Under the pieces are notes generated by a model. The model saw only the letters and a program-made list of their open reading frames with translations, was not told where the DNA came from and made no database searches. The position numbers and the translations under genes were made by a program. Below, piece by piece: positions 13,094 to 26,365 of a stretch of 61,500 nucleotides of DNA (its first letter is position 1; each line of letters starts with the position of its first letter). This stretch comes from Chrysomallon squamiferum (taxonomy: Eukaryota; Mollusca; Gastropoda; Neomphalida; Peltospiridae): positions 2,293,001-2,354,500 of the forward strand of contig CM022667.1 in NCBI GenBank assembly GCA_012295275.1, given 5' to 3'.

Positions 13094-14110
13094 TCACATG
13101 TTGAATATGTAGTCTTGTTTTATCACATCTTTCAAATCAGGGATTCTGTCGACATCGATTCTCCTCGACTTGTACTGCAGAAGTCGCTCTTCTAAATCCT
13201 GTTTGTCCTTTCCCAAAGACCAACAGAGTCGAACTGAAATTTTGACGAGAGACACACAGAGATTGCTACCCAGATTCTCCTCAGAACACTTCAGTGCCAG
13301 TTCAGCGTATTCATAAGCAGAAACCAAGTTCTCCAGGGAACTGTAAGAGACTACAAGACAGCATAAGATAAAGAAAACTTTGTGATGACATCCTCCCAGT
13401 ATTTTTTCGCTGATCGGAAGACATTTTTCAAACAGTGGGATGGACTGAGAATACTTCTCCTCGCAGAATAACACGGATGCCGTTTTGACATCAGTCTGAA
13501 AGAAAAAGTCTGCAAATTCTTCAGAGAACCGTAATTCCGGCACGGAGAACACATGGAAAAGGTACTGTTCAAAAGCTCTGCTTCTTTTCGCAATGGTTTC
13601 GCTGCTGAAGTTTCCTATGAGGACTTTCTTGGGGAAGGAGATATCAGCCATGAGGTGGGGGTACTTCTTTCTCAGTTGGTCATTGAGTGAAGAAAAATCT
13701 GAGTATCTTTTCTCAACCTGTGTTGGCACCTTCTCAACTCCATGAGGGTGGCTGGCAATCAAAATAGTGTACAACTGAAAAATAAAACAGTTAAAAGAAA
13801 ATAATAATAATAATAATAATTGTCCCCATTATCTCTACTTGAAAGATAAAAAAAAAATAATAATAATAATTTATATATGTATATAAAATAACAACTTCAA
13901 ATTAAAATAATCATTATAAATATAATGCTTAAAACATTATTTAATTTTTTTATAATTTATTATGATCAACACGCTATATCCATCTGTATATATATATATA
14001 TATATATCAAGTGAAAAATATGACATAATTTGTCTGTCTGAAACATTTCTGAACTGCATAAAAATTGTCATTATGTTTAACTGTAACAATTAATGTACAT
14101 ACAAATACTT

Positions 14111-14152
<42 letters not shown>

Positions 14153-17045
14153 AAGAGTAGGAACCATTTCACAAGTTATGAAAAATAAACAACATACCAC
14201 ATAGTTAGCTCTCTGATCCTGAATAATGTCAGCTGATGTCACTTCAAAATGAATCTGGGTGATATCATTGCCTCCTTCATACGGAATTATTTCTGGAGAA
14301 GCTACATCTAATGAAAGAAAAACAAATTCATTACTTTGTTGTCTGCATATATGTGTGTGGCAGAGAGAGAGAGAGAGATGGAACAAAAGTCAGTAGCCCA
14401 TCTACAGCCATCAAAACAATTCATTTTAAAAATCTAAACTTAAACTTTATAGGATTTTTTAATGCATATTTTTCGACTTTAAAAATTATTTGTCAAGTTA
14501 AATAAAAAATATACAATTTCATACTAATAACATAGTCAAAAAAAATATATTAAAATGTATTATATAGACATCTGACAAAAGCTGTCTCTGCCTAGTTTGT
14601 GTGACACGTCTGCTTTCCCTAGAGGGGGTTTCCTTCACATATCTGTTTTGTCGTTATTTTTACATATTTTCAAAAAACAAAACAAATATCATGACAAATA
14701 ATATGCATATTCAACTTCATCATCATATTTGTTTCTTGACATGTGATATTTGATAAACAACAGAAAATCAGTAGGCAAGTTTATCATTTCAAAGCTTGTT
14801 CATGACTTTAAATCATATAAAAGTTACAAACTACGAATTTCTCTCACAGTCTGTCAAATTCAATAAAAATATTTAGGGAAGTATGAACTTAATTTAATGT
14901 GTTGGGTGTTGTAAGCAAATGATGCAGGCACAGCAAAACTGTTTTATTTTTTGTTTATTTTGTTTTACAAATTGTGTGGCATAATAATTAAATTATGTGT
15001 GACGACAACATATTCACAGTATACTGTATATGAAAAACCTATTTTGCCATCTTTAATGTCACAATTTGTACATTTAATTAATTTGCAAAAACATACAATG
15101 TCATGTCCTGGCTACTTTTCAATTTTACTCCTACTCAACTGGAACAAACTAATTAGAAACTATGTAAGTAACAGCTTGCTCTAAATGGTTAAAACAACAA
15201 ACTCACAGTTTAAGCCAGGACGTGACAATCAAGATGGCTATGGTTGAGAAAATACATGCATGTACAGCAGTTATCAAATATCTGTAAGTAGTGAACTGAG
15301 CAGAGAATTGTGTAACATGTAGAAGACAGAAAAGAATATCTTTCACTGTGTTCAACAGTTTGAACCAAATGGGTAGTGAGAAGAATGCATCTTACAATTC
15401 CATGAAAGACAGGAACACTATATATGGCAAATATTGCCAGTGAACCAGAATGCCTGGCTGCACACAGACAGAAAGATAAAGTAAGAAAAAGACAGCAGAA
15501 AGAAAGAAATAATGAAAATTTAACAAAACAGCAAATAGAAAAAATATGAAAATATGATAGAGAAAGGAAACAGAAGGAAAGACTGAAGAAAAAAAAATAC
15601 ATCAAAGCCACACACAAACTAAAACACTCTCAAAGTATCACAGCACAAGTAATTTAGGGATAGCAATGAAAAGGTTAGCCAAAGTTTTATCAAAGACTCC
15701 ATCTAAAGAAGACCTGTCAGATACAGAGTGAATGGGAAAAATGTTTTTGATAAAATAACTGTTTTAAATTCCCTTGTTCATTAATGATGATCAAAACTGA
15801 TTTTACTTATATTTAATCCTTATTTTTTTATTATTATTAAACAATTAATTATGTAAAAGTATGGTAAATGAGTTAACCTGGCAAAAATTTCTCGTACAGA
15901 ATAATCAACTGTTTCAACACATTGGTCAAATTGTCATATCCTGGCTTATATTTAATTTTTAAAAACCAAAAATTAACATCATAAACCGTAATTTCATGGT
16001 GAATCGCTATGTGTATTCTGAAACAGACTTAATCATCTACCACAGGATACATTTTATAAAGCACTTACTTTCTATGAGAGCAGAGTTTTGGATTTAAAGG
16101 TATGGTAAAAAAATAATGCCCAAATATTGTCACTTCTTGGCATATTTTACTTTTAAATTTCTGGTAAAATATTACATGTCAGACAAAAACAGATATTGCA
16201 TACTTATAGTACTGTGTCTCTATAGAAGATCGACCATCATTTGCTATGAAGAAAGATTTTAGTGATTAGGAATCAAAAAGTGAAAATGTCACATCCTGGC
16301 TGAAATTCTTACCATGGAATAATATGTAATATTGATAGATAGATCTATCTTGGTATCTGTTTAATGAAGTCGTAAGGCAAACTAACGCTAAACTGAAGCT
16401 ATTAATTAACTGATTAAAAAATAAATGCTATCAAAAATATTTAAAGGCCTCTACAATTTACCAGTATTGTAAATGGGTCTTTTCTATACCGGTTTAATTT
16501 TTCTGGCGTTTTTGAGAATTAGGTAGACGTAGTTAATAAGTTATGGCGTATACTATTATAACTATATAATAATAATAATAATAATATATCATGTTTCTGC
16601 TAATTTAAGTAATTAGTGCAATTAATTAAAATTGAATTCTACAATAATAATGTATCTAAGTTTCATTCTGACATATTTGTATTTAATAATATTGTTTTGA
16701 ACATATACCAGATATTCAATGTTTATGTTCATAATGTTGCCAAAAGCGTTGAAAAGGGCAAATACAGGAAATTATTAATTAATCCCAGTTTGAGTTTAAC
16801 TTTCAGTTTCTCCATAGAAATGATTTTGTTCAGATAAAAATAAATTTGTAGTTACCAGTTTGAACTGAGAGAGAATTTTTAGCTATCTCATCATCCGCAA
16901 CTGTCAGATCAAGGTGTCCTGAGAAATCTGCTGAAAATGGATCTTCGTCTTGTTCATCTGCAAGTGCAAGATCCTGAGGATCGGCATCTGGAAAACGTGT
17001 GTATGGTCCTGATTTTGCGCCAAGTTTCTTTAGAAACGATTCCAT
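13094..17045 (-). CDS. PX-domain sorting nexin, SNX20/SNX21-like
   Basis: Three exons read on the minus strand, 17045-16856, 14307-14198 and 13774-13094. They join in phase (CAAACTG|GTAACT, CATTAG|AT, TATGTG|GTATGT, TTTTTCAG|TTG) to a 326-residue protein. Residues 1-63 are acidic and probably disordered. A PX domain spans about 79-193, with the KRYSDF motif whose Arg123 is the usual phosphoinositide-binding arginine, then a Pro-Lys-Lys loop and a KRSRAFEQYL helix. The C-terminal ~130 residues are helical and match the PX-associated region of SNX20/21. Family members bind endosomal phosphoinositides and act in membrane sorting. The length is close to that of SNX20 and SNX21. The ATG lies at the very start of the only acidic exon. 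It is divergent from the BTB zinc-finger gene 797 bp away. Choosing between SNX20 and SNX21 is not possible by eye. Confidence 0.88.
14113..14151. repeat. poly-T/poly-A tract beside exon 2 of the sorting nexin gene
   Basis: A pure homopolymer of about 39 bases lies within the intron downstream of the second coding exon. Confidence 0.95.
15095..16320. repeat. dispersed GTCAYATCCTGGCT motifs in sorting-nexin intron 1
   Basis: Intron 1 of the sorting nexin gene contains at least five occurrences of a CATCCTGGCT-type phrase. The forward copies are near 15099, 15932, 16129 (TTCTTGGCA variant) and 16290, and an inverted copy GCCAGGACGTGAC is near 15213. The three rightmost are spaced about 160-200 bp with weakly similar flanks, suggesting an old tandem array or a fragmented mobile element. 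Confidence 0.35.
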
Positions 17046-17390
17046 TACATTTCTATATATATGTGATCACATTACTTTCAGCCATTTTAAAATTTTATGA
17101 ATATTAATAATAATTATATTTATAGACAATGCTAAAAAAAAAAGGTTTTATTTGCTGGTCACGATAAAAATTGTAAACTTCCTGTTTATTTAACAATTCA
17201 GCAGTAAATGTGGTGCGTATGGTTTACCGTAACTGTTAGAAGAAGTAGCAGGTGCAATACTAGTAATAGTAACAGTAGGGGTATTAGTAATAAAAACTTA
17301 AGATTCGATTAATTTGGTATCACTTCTTTTCTATCTTGAAAGTTCTTTTTTCTACTCGTTACAGATAGACCTTATTTTTAAATTTATTTT

Positions 17391-17428
<38 letters not shown>

Positions 17429-17842
17429 TACCTGTTGCTTCTGTTAGAAGAAAGCGATGTTTTATATTTATTTAGTAACCTGTGTATCTTATTTGTAAAA
17501 AAGCGATTTACAATTAATAACTTTTTAACTATAACAAATATTAATAAACATACAAAAATAAATAAATATATAACTTTGGAATTCCCAATAATAAATCGTT
17601 GTTTTGGGTTATGGATGGTTTATATTGGACATTAATAAGTATCTGAAGGAAAATCAAGGGACCATGTAATTTATTGTGTGATGTCCAAATATTTTAAATG
17701 AATCAATTTGAATGTATTATTAATTAAATAAATTGATGAAAACATATTAAGAAGTAGTTTCAAAATATAAAAAAATGTGTAAGATTATATCAATTATTAT
17801 AGTTCACCAATAGAAAAGAACGAAATAAGTCCTCCCTTCAAA
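17046..17842. promoter_or_regulatory. shared head-to-head promoter interval
   Basis: This 797-bp interval separates the divergent start codons of the sorting nexin (-) and the BTB zinc-finger gene (+), so it must hold both 5' ends. It contains a (TG)n array at 17392-17425. No TATA box is convincingly placed. The promoter role is inferred from gene orientation only. Confidence 0.4.
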
Positions 17843-19862
17843 ATGGCGTCTTTCAATAAGAAAAGTGCTCGTTTTCAGGACATTGAACTAGAAAAGAATA
17901 TTTTGTTGGCACTAAATGAACAGAGAAACACATCACGGTTTTGTGACGTTATTCTCAGGGTTTCAGGTGAACAAATATATGCACATTCCAATGTCCTGGC
18001 TGCTGCTAGTCCGTACTTCGGATCATTTCTTGGGCAGGGAGAAGATATTCCTCGTTCGTTTTCTCAGAAAAACCCTCAAATAATTGAAATTCTTATAGAT
18101 GGCACTGGAGATGAGCATGGTTATGGAGATGCTGTTGGAAAAGTTGTTGACTTTATGTATACAAATACTATTGAACTTACCAGTCAAATCTTGACACAGG
18201 TTTTGGAAATAGCAAAAATAATGCAAATGAAGAAGATAATTAACTTTTGTGAACGTTTTGAGGATGGGGAAATGGGAAATTATAATGTGGCTGTAAGAAA
18301 AAATGACATAGCAACAATGACAGATTATATCCATAATTTTTCACACCAGGCGGCTGGAAGAAGTAATATGAATTTAGATCAGACCAAACTGGTAAGAAAA
18401 CGAGGCCGCCCAAGGAAAAAAACTGTTGAGAGCGAATCAGAAGATGAAAACATTAACTGCTTACACGATGAATCGAATGAAAAAATAGACAATGAAACAA
18501 ATGAGAATAGTTTAAGTGAAATTAAATCTGAGGTAGATCAAAAAGATGATATCCAGGAAGGATCAAACATTGTTGATTGTTCTGAAGATAATCAAATAGA
18601 GACAGGTTTGAGACGAACACGTGGCAGGAAAACCTATCACATCATTATTGAGGTCAACCAGAAGTAAACACAGTTGCTATGGTAAAGATTTTGTAATTCA
18701 ACCAATAAGAAGAGGGAGACGTTGTGGTTTAAAACCAGTTGAGGTTAAAACAGAAAAGTCTAAAGAAGCTGAGAATAATGTAGAAGAAGACAAAGATGAC
18801 ACAGACACAGACTGTGAAACTCGTCAGAAGGAAGGTTTGGAGTACACGTGTTCGAAGTGTAATTTTGAAACTCAGGATATTCTTGAAATGAGAATACATC
18901 GAGAAAGCGAACATGGTCAGAGACCGAAAACATTTTCTTGCAACTGCTGTTCTTTCATCACAAAGAGAAAAAAGCAGTACAAAGAACACATGGCATTTCA
19001 TTTGCATGCAGAACTGATCTGCAGCTTCTGCGACTTCAAAGCAGACACAGAAGAAAGTTTTCATGCTCATTTAGACAAGCACACCGGCCCCACTCCGTAT
19101 TTCTGTCGGCTGTGTGAGGCAAAGTTTAAATCGAGTACACAGCTGAACGTCCACATGCAGAAACACAGAGAGGACAAACCCTACGTGTGCGAGCTTTGTT
19201 CGGCTTCTTTCAGGTGGAAACATGCTTTAAAAAATCACATGATTACGCACAAAGCCACCAAAGACCATTTGTGTGATATTTGCGGCTTCGCTACGGCTCA
19301 CAAAAGTCAGCTGAAGGCTCACCACCTGATACACACAGGAGAGACGTTCAAATGTGACGAGCCAGGCTGCAAGTTCCAAGCTACGAAAAAACAAAACTTG
19401 AAATACCACATGTTGACTCACACGCATGAGAAACCGCACCAGTGCGAAGTGTGTGGGCAGAGTTTCTCTCTTGTCAAGAACATGAAAAGGCACATGTTGC
19501 TGCACATGGAAACCAGGCCTTACAACTGCGGTGTGTGCACCTTTTCCTCAACGCGCTACGACAAACTCAAAGAACATTTGCTGAAGCAACACGGAATCGG
19601 AGAAGTTCCTGGCAAGAAACGCAAGATTACGGATTACAGCAATGCAAAGGAGCAGGTGTCGGTGCCCGTGTTGGAAATTATGTCAGAGGAAACGCTGAGG
19701 ACGGCAGCAACAATAGCAAACATCAACATTGTCGATTCACAGCATGGAGAAACGCAGTTTGTCACTAGCGAAGGAATACCAATTATAACCCAGGTTCAGT
19801 ATGCCGAAGTCAGTGATGACAGTGGGTTGATTTCATATGTTAACGTAGCTGCTGTTGATTAA
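17843..19862 (+). CDS. BTB / AT-hook / C2H2 zinc-finger transcription factor, frameshifted
   Basis: An intronless gene readable in two overlapping frames. Frame one (17843-18667) starts with ATG after AAA and gives a BTB/POZ domain at residues ~12-130 (FCDVILRVSGEQIYAHSNVL is the classic core). An AT-hook RKRGRPRKK follows near residues 183-192, then an acidic linker. Frame two takes over within 18612-18667 and encodes nine C2H2 fingers (C-x2-C-x12-H-x3/4-H; the seventh has C-x4-C) between about 18847 and 19590, then a 90-residue tail ending in TAA. One surplus base, most simply in the AAAA at 18629-18632, would restore a single ~672-residue protein across a basic RGRKP stretch. The architecture is that of ZBTB-type nuclear repressors. 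The ortholog is not identified. It could be a sequencing error, a null allele or, less likely, programmed frameshifting. Confidence 0.85.
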
Positions 19863-21186
19863 AATGATGATGATGTCACAAGCTTTATATATATACCAGC
19901 TCCATTAGTGTTATTAAAATGGAACACACATTGGACAACCAAAGACAAAAACTGTAAGAAATTCCAGGTATTTTATTACAATGTTCCATTCATCATGTGC
20001 TTCTTTCTTAAATGGTAATGTTATTTTTAATGCCATAACTATATATGCAAGAAAACTGTTATTCATTGAAAAATTTATGAAATACAAAAATTATTTAAAA
20101 GAAAACAAAAATTATTGTTTACTGTCAGTTTTAGTTGAAAAGTTAACTAAATTAGTTATTATTGTCTTTTCAAAATATTTAGATTTGATTATCCAATTAT
20201 TTTATTTATATAAATATTTCAGGATTTTATTAATTAAAACAAAACATGACGCCATGCATGCTGGATTACTGAAATTTAGTTATTTGTTAATATTGTCAAA
20301 GTTGACATAATTTTTACAAGTGTGATTTGTTGTTTTTCCATCCAGCTAGTATTAAGTTTGAATTTGTTTTCCTTTTTTTTTAGTGACATCAGTTCATTAA
20401 ATAAACAAATTATTGTTATTAAACTTATAAACCAAACAACAACATCAGTGTTAAATGCTTAAAATTTATTAAACAACAGATTTGTTTTGTTGTTCTTACA
20501 TATTGATCAGTAAGACATTGTTCATAAGCAATTATTTAAATAATAAACTAAAACAAAAAAACACAGTATCCTGAGAAGCTATTTTTCTAATACTTTCTTT
20601 AGTTATTAATTAATTATTTCTACATAAACTTAATTATAAACTTCTCTGTAACTGTATTTTAAAGTTTACCTGTGGAGATATAAAGAATTAGCCTGTCTTT
20701 TTGCCATCAAATTTTAATACTGAGGTATAACAAAAAGAATACAGCTCAGAAGTATCTGGGAGCCACCATTTTTCTGTAGTCATGGCATTATAGATACACA
20801 TGGATCAGGTATCTCTAAGGTTTTTTCTTGCAGCAGAAAGTTATAGTTGTCAGTATACAGTGATGTCATAGATCCAAATGTAAAATGGTGGCAATTTAGT
20901 GTTTTATAAACATTTAACAGTTTTCTTTTATTACCATTTTTTTGTTGAGTGTGATAATATATTTCCTTAAATTATAACATGGAAGTATAATATTACAAAG
21001 AATTTTATTAGAGAATGTATTCATATTTTTCACAGGTACACTTTAAGAACATGCAAATACCAAAAAAAAAAAGAAAGTTGACTATTCACTTGCAGTGTGA
21101 ATAGTCACATCTCTATCTAAACTACAACAAACTAAAATAAAATAATTAAAGAAATGTCAACACTGAAACAATAATACCAGAACTTG

Positions 21187-21218
<32 letters not shown>

Positions 21219-21349
21219 GTTTGTTTTTAAAATAATGTCATATATAAAGTTATCAGTTACATATATAATAATATATTCTGTCATGGAATCACATGTAAAA
21301 ACAGATAAAATAATTTAACTTGTTTGAACAGCTACTAGAACAACAACTA
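19863..21349. other. convergent 3' flanks, no gene
   Basis: This interval lies between the end of the plus-strand zinc-finger gene and the stop codon of the minus-strand P450, so it should hold both 3' UTRs. Several ATTAAA/AATAAA words are present, but none can be assigned. A TA microsatellite lies at 21187-21213. Confidence 0.5.
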
Positions 21350-23494
21350 TCAACTGCGCCTAGGTACTGCAGATAGTTTGTAATGTTTTGGATGTACGAC
21401 TAGTCCCATTTCAAAAGTTCTTGGATCAGCATCAGGCAGTTTCCCACTCTCTGGAATCACACGGAATCGCTGGACAAGAGACACGGCAAAAAGAAACAGT
21501 CTATTTTTAGCAAGAGTTTCACCCAGACATATACGTCTACCAGAACCAAAAGCCATGAGTCTGGAAAAAAAATTAAATTAAAAAAAACATTTAAAGATGC
21601 CTTTTGTTAAAATTCAAATTAAAATTATTAAGTAACAGATGTATTTAAAATTATACAACTTCTGAAATTTGATTGTGAAATACCATCTAAAACCCCTTCA
21701 TGAATAATCAGTTAATACAGCCAGGATTTTTTTATTCCTACCTGTAGCCTACAGGCAGGACAATGGATAAACTAATGGGATTCTGAATAGTTTAGCTAGA
21801 TTACCTTTGTATTATTTGTGCCATCTGAATGATTCAAATATCTATGGAATTATTTAAGAAAATGAATGAAGTATAAACCAGATGTGAAAAACATATAATA
21901 GACTGGAAAAATTATTTACATTCTCTTTTATTAATTTTTTTTAATTTCTTTTCTTTTCTTTTTTCTATGTTTTTTCACAAATAAAATAGTAATAATAAAT
22001 ATATAATAATAATAAATAATAAAAAAAGAATGTAATTTTCCCAGTCTGTATTGCTATCAAAGATTGATGGTCAAAATAAAATACCTTCTTCTGGTCTCAT
22101 GACAGGAAGATAATAATTTGCCTTCTTCATCTAAGAATCTTGCTGGATTGAATCTCCATGGTTCTGACCAGAATGAATCATGATGCATTGCCCATAAATT
22201 AATATACACCTAAAACAACCATAAAAACTAAACTTCATAAGCATGTACAGAACTTGTATATTATATATTCTTTTTAAATTAATATACACCTAAAACAACC
22301 ATAAAAACTTCACTTCATATGCATGTACAGAACTTGTTTATTACATATTCATTTTATACATACACCTAAAACAACCATAAAAACTAAAATTTATATATAC
22401 TCAACTTGTATATTGTACATTCATTTTAGAATTTGTATATTATAATATTCATTTTAAATTAACAAAGACGTCAAACAAATTCTTAAAGATTTTATATCTG
22501 CAATAAAGGCCTTTGAAAAAGTTTTTAAAACTTTATAAAACAGCATTTGCAAACTGATGTTTCTTATTATATGCCTCCTGTTCACAGACCTGGCCTCACA
22601 TTCAACCATGCATGCAACTAACTCATATACTCTGCATGGTTTTTGATTCAGCCATGCATATCTCCTACACATACACATAACAAACCTAGTCACAGACATA
22701 ATACAGATCTTTATTTAAGTTTCTGAAGTAAAACTAAAATAGCTATCTGAATTGAACATTTTTTTCAGAATATCCACTAATTGAATAATTTAAATTTAGA
22801 AGAAACATTCTGAAAACATTTTTATTTAAAAAATGGGGAAAGGAAATGTAGCCTGTTAAACAAACTAAATATACATACTGAAAATGTTTTATTTAAAAAA
22901 AAAAAAAAAGAAGAAGAAAATTCAGTCCTTTTAATGTTAAACAGCCTAGATCCTAGATATACATTCTAAATTGTAAGTTGAGAAAAATAATTTTTAAAAA
23001 TATAAAATTTTTGTTTTATACATACAGTCATATTCACAGGAATGTACATTATAAACTGTAAATTAATACACTCATATTCACAGGAACATACATTCTAAAT
23101 TGTAAGTTAAGAAAAAGATTTTAAAAAATATTAAAATTTCTGTTTTATACATACAGTCATATTCGCAGGGATCTTGTAGCCTGCAATTTCCGTATCTCGT
23201 AATGTATAATGTGGTACAGCCAATGGTACGTGAGATATCAGTCTCAGCAGTTCTAGGAGGGTGGCCTCGCAGTATGGCATGTTAGGCTTGTCTGACAGAG
23301 AGACGGTTCTTGAAAGGCCTATGTTTGTCTGTATCTCGTCATACATTCGTTCCTGCACCTCGGGGTAGTGTAAAAACAGCAGCAGAAGACTGCTCAGTGC
23401 CGTGGCAGTTGTGTCTGTTCCTGGAAATATCACAAGTTTTAATTAAAGTCAAGTGTCTGAGGATTTTGAATGCAAATATTCAGTCTTACAAAGT

Positions 23495-23525
<31 letters not shown>

Positions 23526-23571
23526 AAGTGTCTGAAGATTTTGAATGCAAATATTCAGTCTTACAAAGCTT

Positions 23572-23620
<49 letters not shown>

Positions 23621-25100
23621 TTGTATATGTATGTGTGTATATACAAATATATATATATAGATATATATATATATAAATATATATTTATATATATATATGT
23701 ATATATATGTATATTTATATATATATATATGTATATTTATATGTGTGTGTATACATACATAAATATATGTACATATATATGTACATATATTTATATATAT
23801 CATTTATTATTATTATTATTAGCACTGATTTATTTAATCAACATGCATCATACGCACAGAAATAGAGAAATTGAATATGTCGACTACCAATAGTCAAAGG
23901 GTATTATTTATAATAATGATAAAAAAATGTACAAATCACACGATGTTACAAACATAGTCTAATATATTTATTATACTTTCTGTTCATTCAGTCACTAATC
24001 GTTTTATATTTTTGAATGGTCATACTTTTCTAATAATAAAATAACCTGTTGGCAGCAGAACAGAAATAAAAAAAAAAAAAATAAAAAAATAATTCAATTA
24101 CTAAGAAAAATGATACAAAAAAAAAAAAAAAAACTGAAACAACCAAAACGTGACTAAACTGATAAACTGTATCTCTGATAAAGATTCGCTGACTTTTGTA
24201 TGTTTACTTTCAATGTCATTGATTTATAAATGGGTCTAATCAGGCCTCTTTATAAACCGTTTTTAAAAGGCGACAGATAAAAAAAGAAACAAACAAACAA
24301 ACAAATTAAAGCAAGAACGAAAATAAAACAAAAGAAAAATAATGTAGGAGAAGAAAACTAAACGATATATCTAAGTAAAATATATATATATACATTTTTT
24401 TTTTTTAATTTTAGAATTGCGAACTACTGAAGTGTATGTTCAATACAGGAAAAAATATATTTAAAAAAAAAAAAAAAAAGTGTAAATTCTTTTAGATAGT
24501 TCCAAGTTATACATTACTTTATTTTATTTATTTATTATTTATTTGCTTATTTATTATGTCGTCAAGACTTTAATTAATAACAAAGTATGTAAATCTGGGC
24601 CCCGCCATTTTTCTACAATAGTCACGTAAGCGAATACTATTGGATTTATCTCATCTGTTTTTTCTAGAATTATCCGAAAAAAATATATAATTATACCCAT
24701 TAGATTGCCGTGTATAAGATGACTTTAAGATTCAGTTTGTAAATAATAAATGCATAAAATAGCCGTGTTAAATTTACTAACGATTTGTTGCAAGTCGATC
24801 AAACCAGCTGAAATAATAACCTGTAAGTATAAATAATATTATTCGACCTTCCATTCATATCGTCATAGGTACATTTTAAAATACATACCAGCCAGAATAA
24901 GATTTGTAAAAACTTCTTTGACGGTTGTTTCTGATATGTCGTATTGTTTACATTTATCATCCTCAAGTAATTTCATCAGTCGTTTTACTATGCAATCATC
25001 TCGATCGTTTTCCTGATTAAAAAAAAAACAACAAAACTCGTCACACAAAAATATATAGTATAAAATATTTAAAACACAAAAATAAAAGTATGCATACAAA

Positions 25101-25153
<53 letters not shown>

Positions 25154-25401
25154 GATCATTATGTGTATTTTCATATATTCAAAAATAAAAATAAAAATGG
25201 AATAAATAACGAAAAGAAAAACAGAAAGAAAGAAAGACAATAATAAACGTCAGTTTTGATTTAATAAAAACGAATAAAATAAAGAAAGAAAGAACAAAAC
25301 TACTATCAACATCAATAAAATGTTATACGAAGTCTAGTCGGTAAATAATTACCAGATTTATTTCAGTTTTGTAATTTCAACGCATTTGTTTTTCCTTTCT
25401 T

Positions 25402-25435
<34 letters not shown>

Positions 25436-26290
25436 CTCTCAGATGTAAACGTGCAGGAAAAATAAAGAAAATGAAAACGAAACAACAACAAAACAAACCC
25501 AACCAAATATGTCTTAGGCATACTTCTGCCACCTAATAAATTATGCTCAGTGCCTTAGTCAGACGAGCCTTACTTTCAAAGCAGACAGTTGTTCCCGCCA
25601 AAACTTGTCCCTAATCGCCATGGCTTGTTGTAATCTTTGGTAACATTCGTCATAGAAAAACCGTGTCCATGGCAACAGATCAATCCTACGAGCTCGTCCT
25701 GTACCGAATGTGTCGTTAAATAAAAAGTTCATTGTTTTCAACTTCTGAAAATTAACACTCGTTGGTTCCATGGTGATCCCTAAAACCTGAATTAATAAAT
25801 AAACTTAATAAGTAGCTGATCAAATATTATGCGGGTAGAGGGAGAGAAAGAGACTAAGACAATGACACATTAAGAGAGAGAGAGAGAGAGAGTGTGTGTT
25901 CTTCTTGTTATTTTCATCAAATACTTATCTCTACAAGCAAGCGGAACATTATAATAATTAATCACTACTAAACCAGGATCAGGTCACTGTGCTGGTCATT
26001 TGATTCTGTGGCAGTCGATGCACTAAACATCTGTGACCAAATGAATTCAAGTATTTCCTCCTGGTAAGAAATGTTACTATAGAGACCATAAGAGCCCCGA
26101 TTTCCTTTGACACCCATTTCATCACCTTTTATTACTTTAAGAATATTTATAAACACATTATTATTGCATCCCTCTTTTTTCTTCTCTCTCTCGCTCTCTC
26201 TCACACACACACTCACAGAGAGAGAAAGAGTGAGAGAGAGAGAGATACAAACGTTATAAGTAATAATCATAACCAGTATCTTTATATCAA

Positions 26291-26365
<75 letters not shown>

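Noticed and set aside
15210-15617. 135-codon minus-strand ORF
   Set aside because: It lies in the sorting-nexin intron, is rich in Phe/Ser/Cys low-complexity sequence, and shows no domain or splice context.
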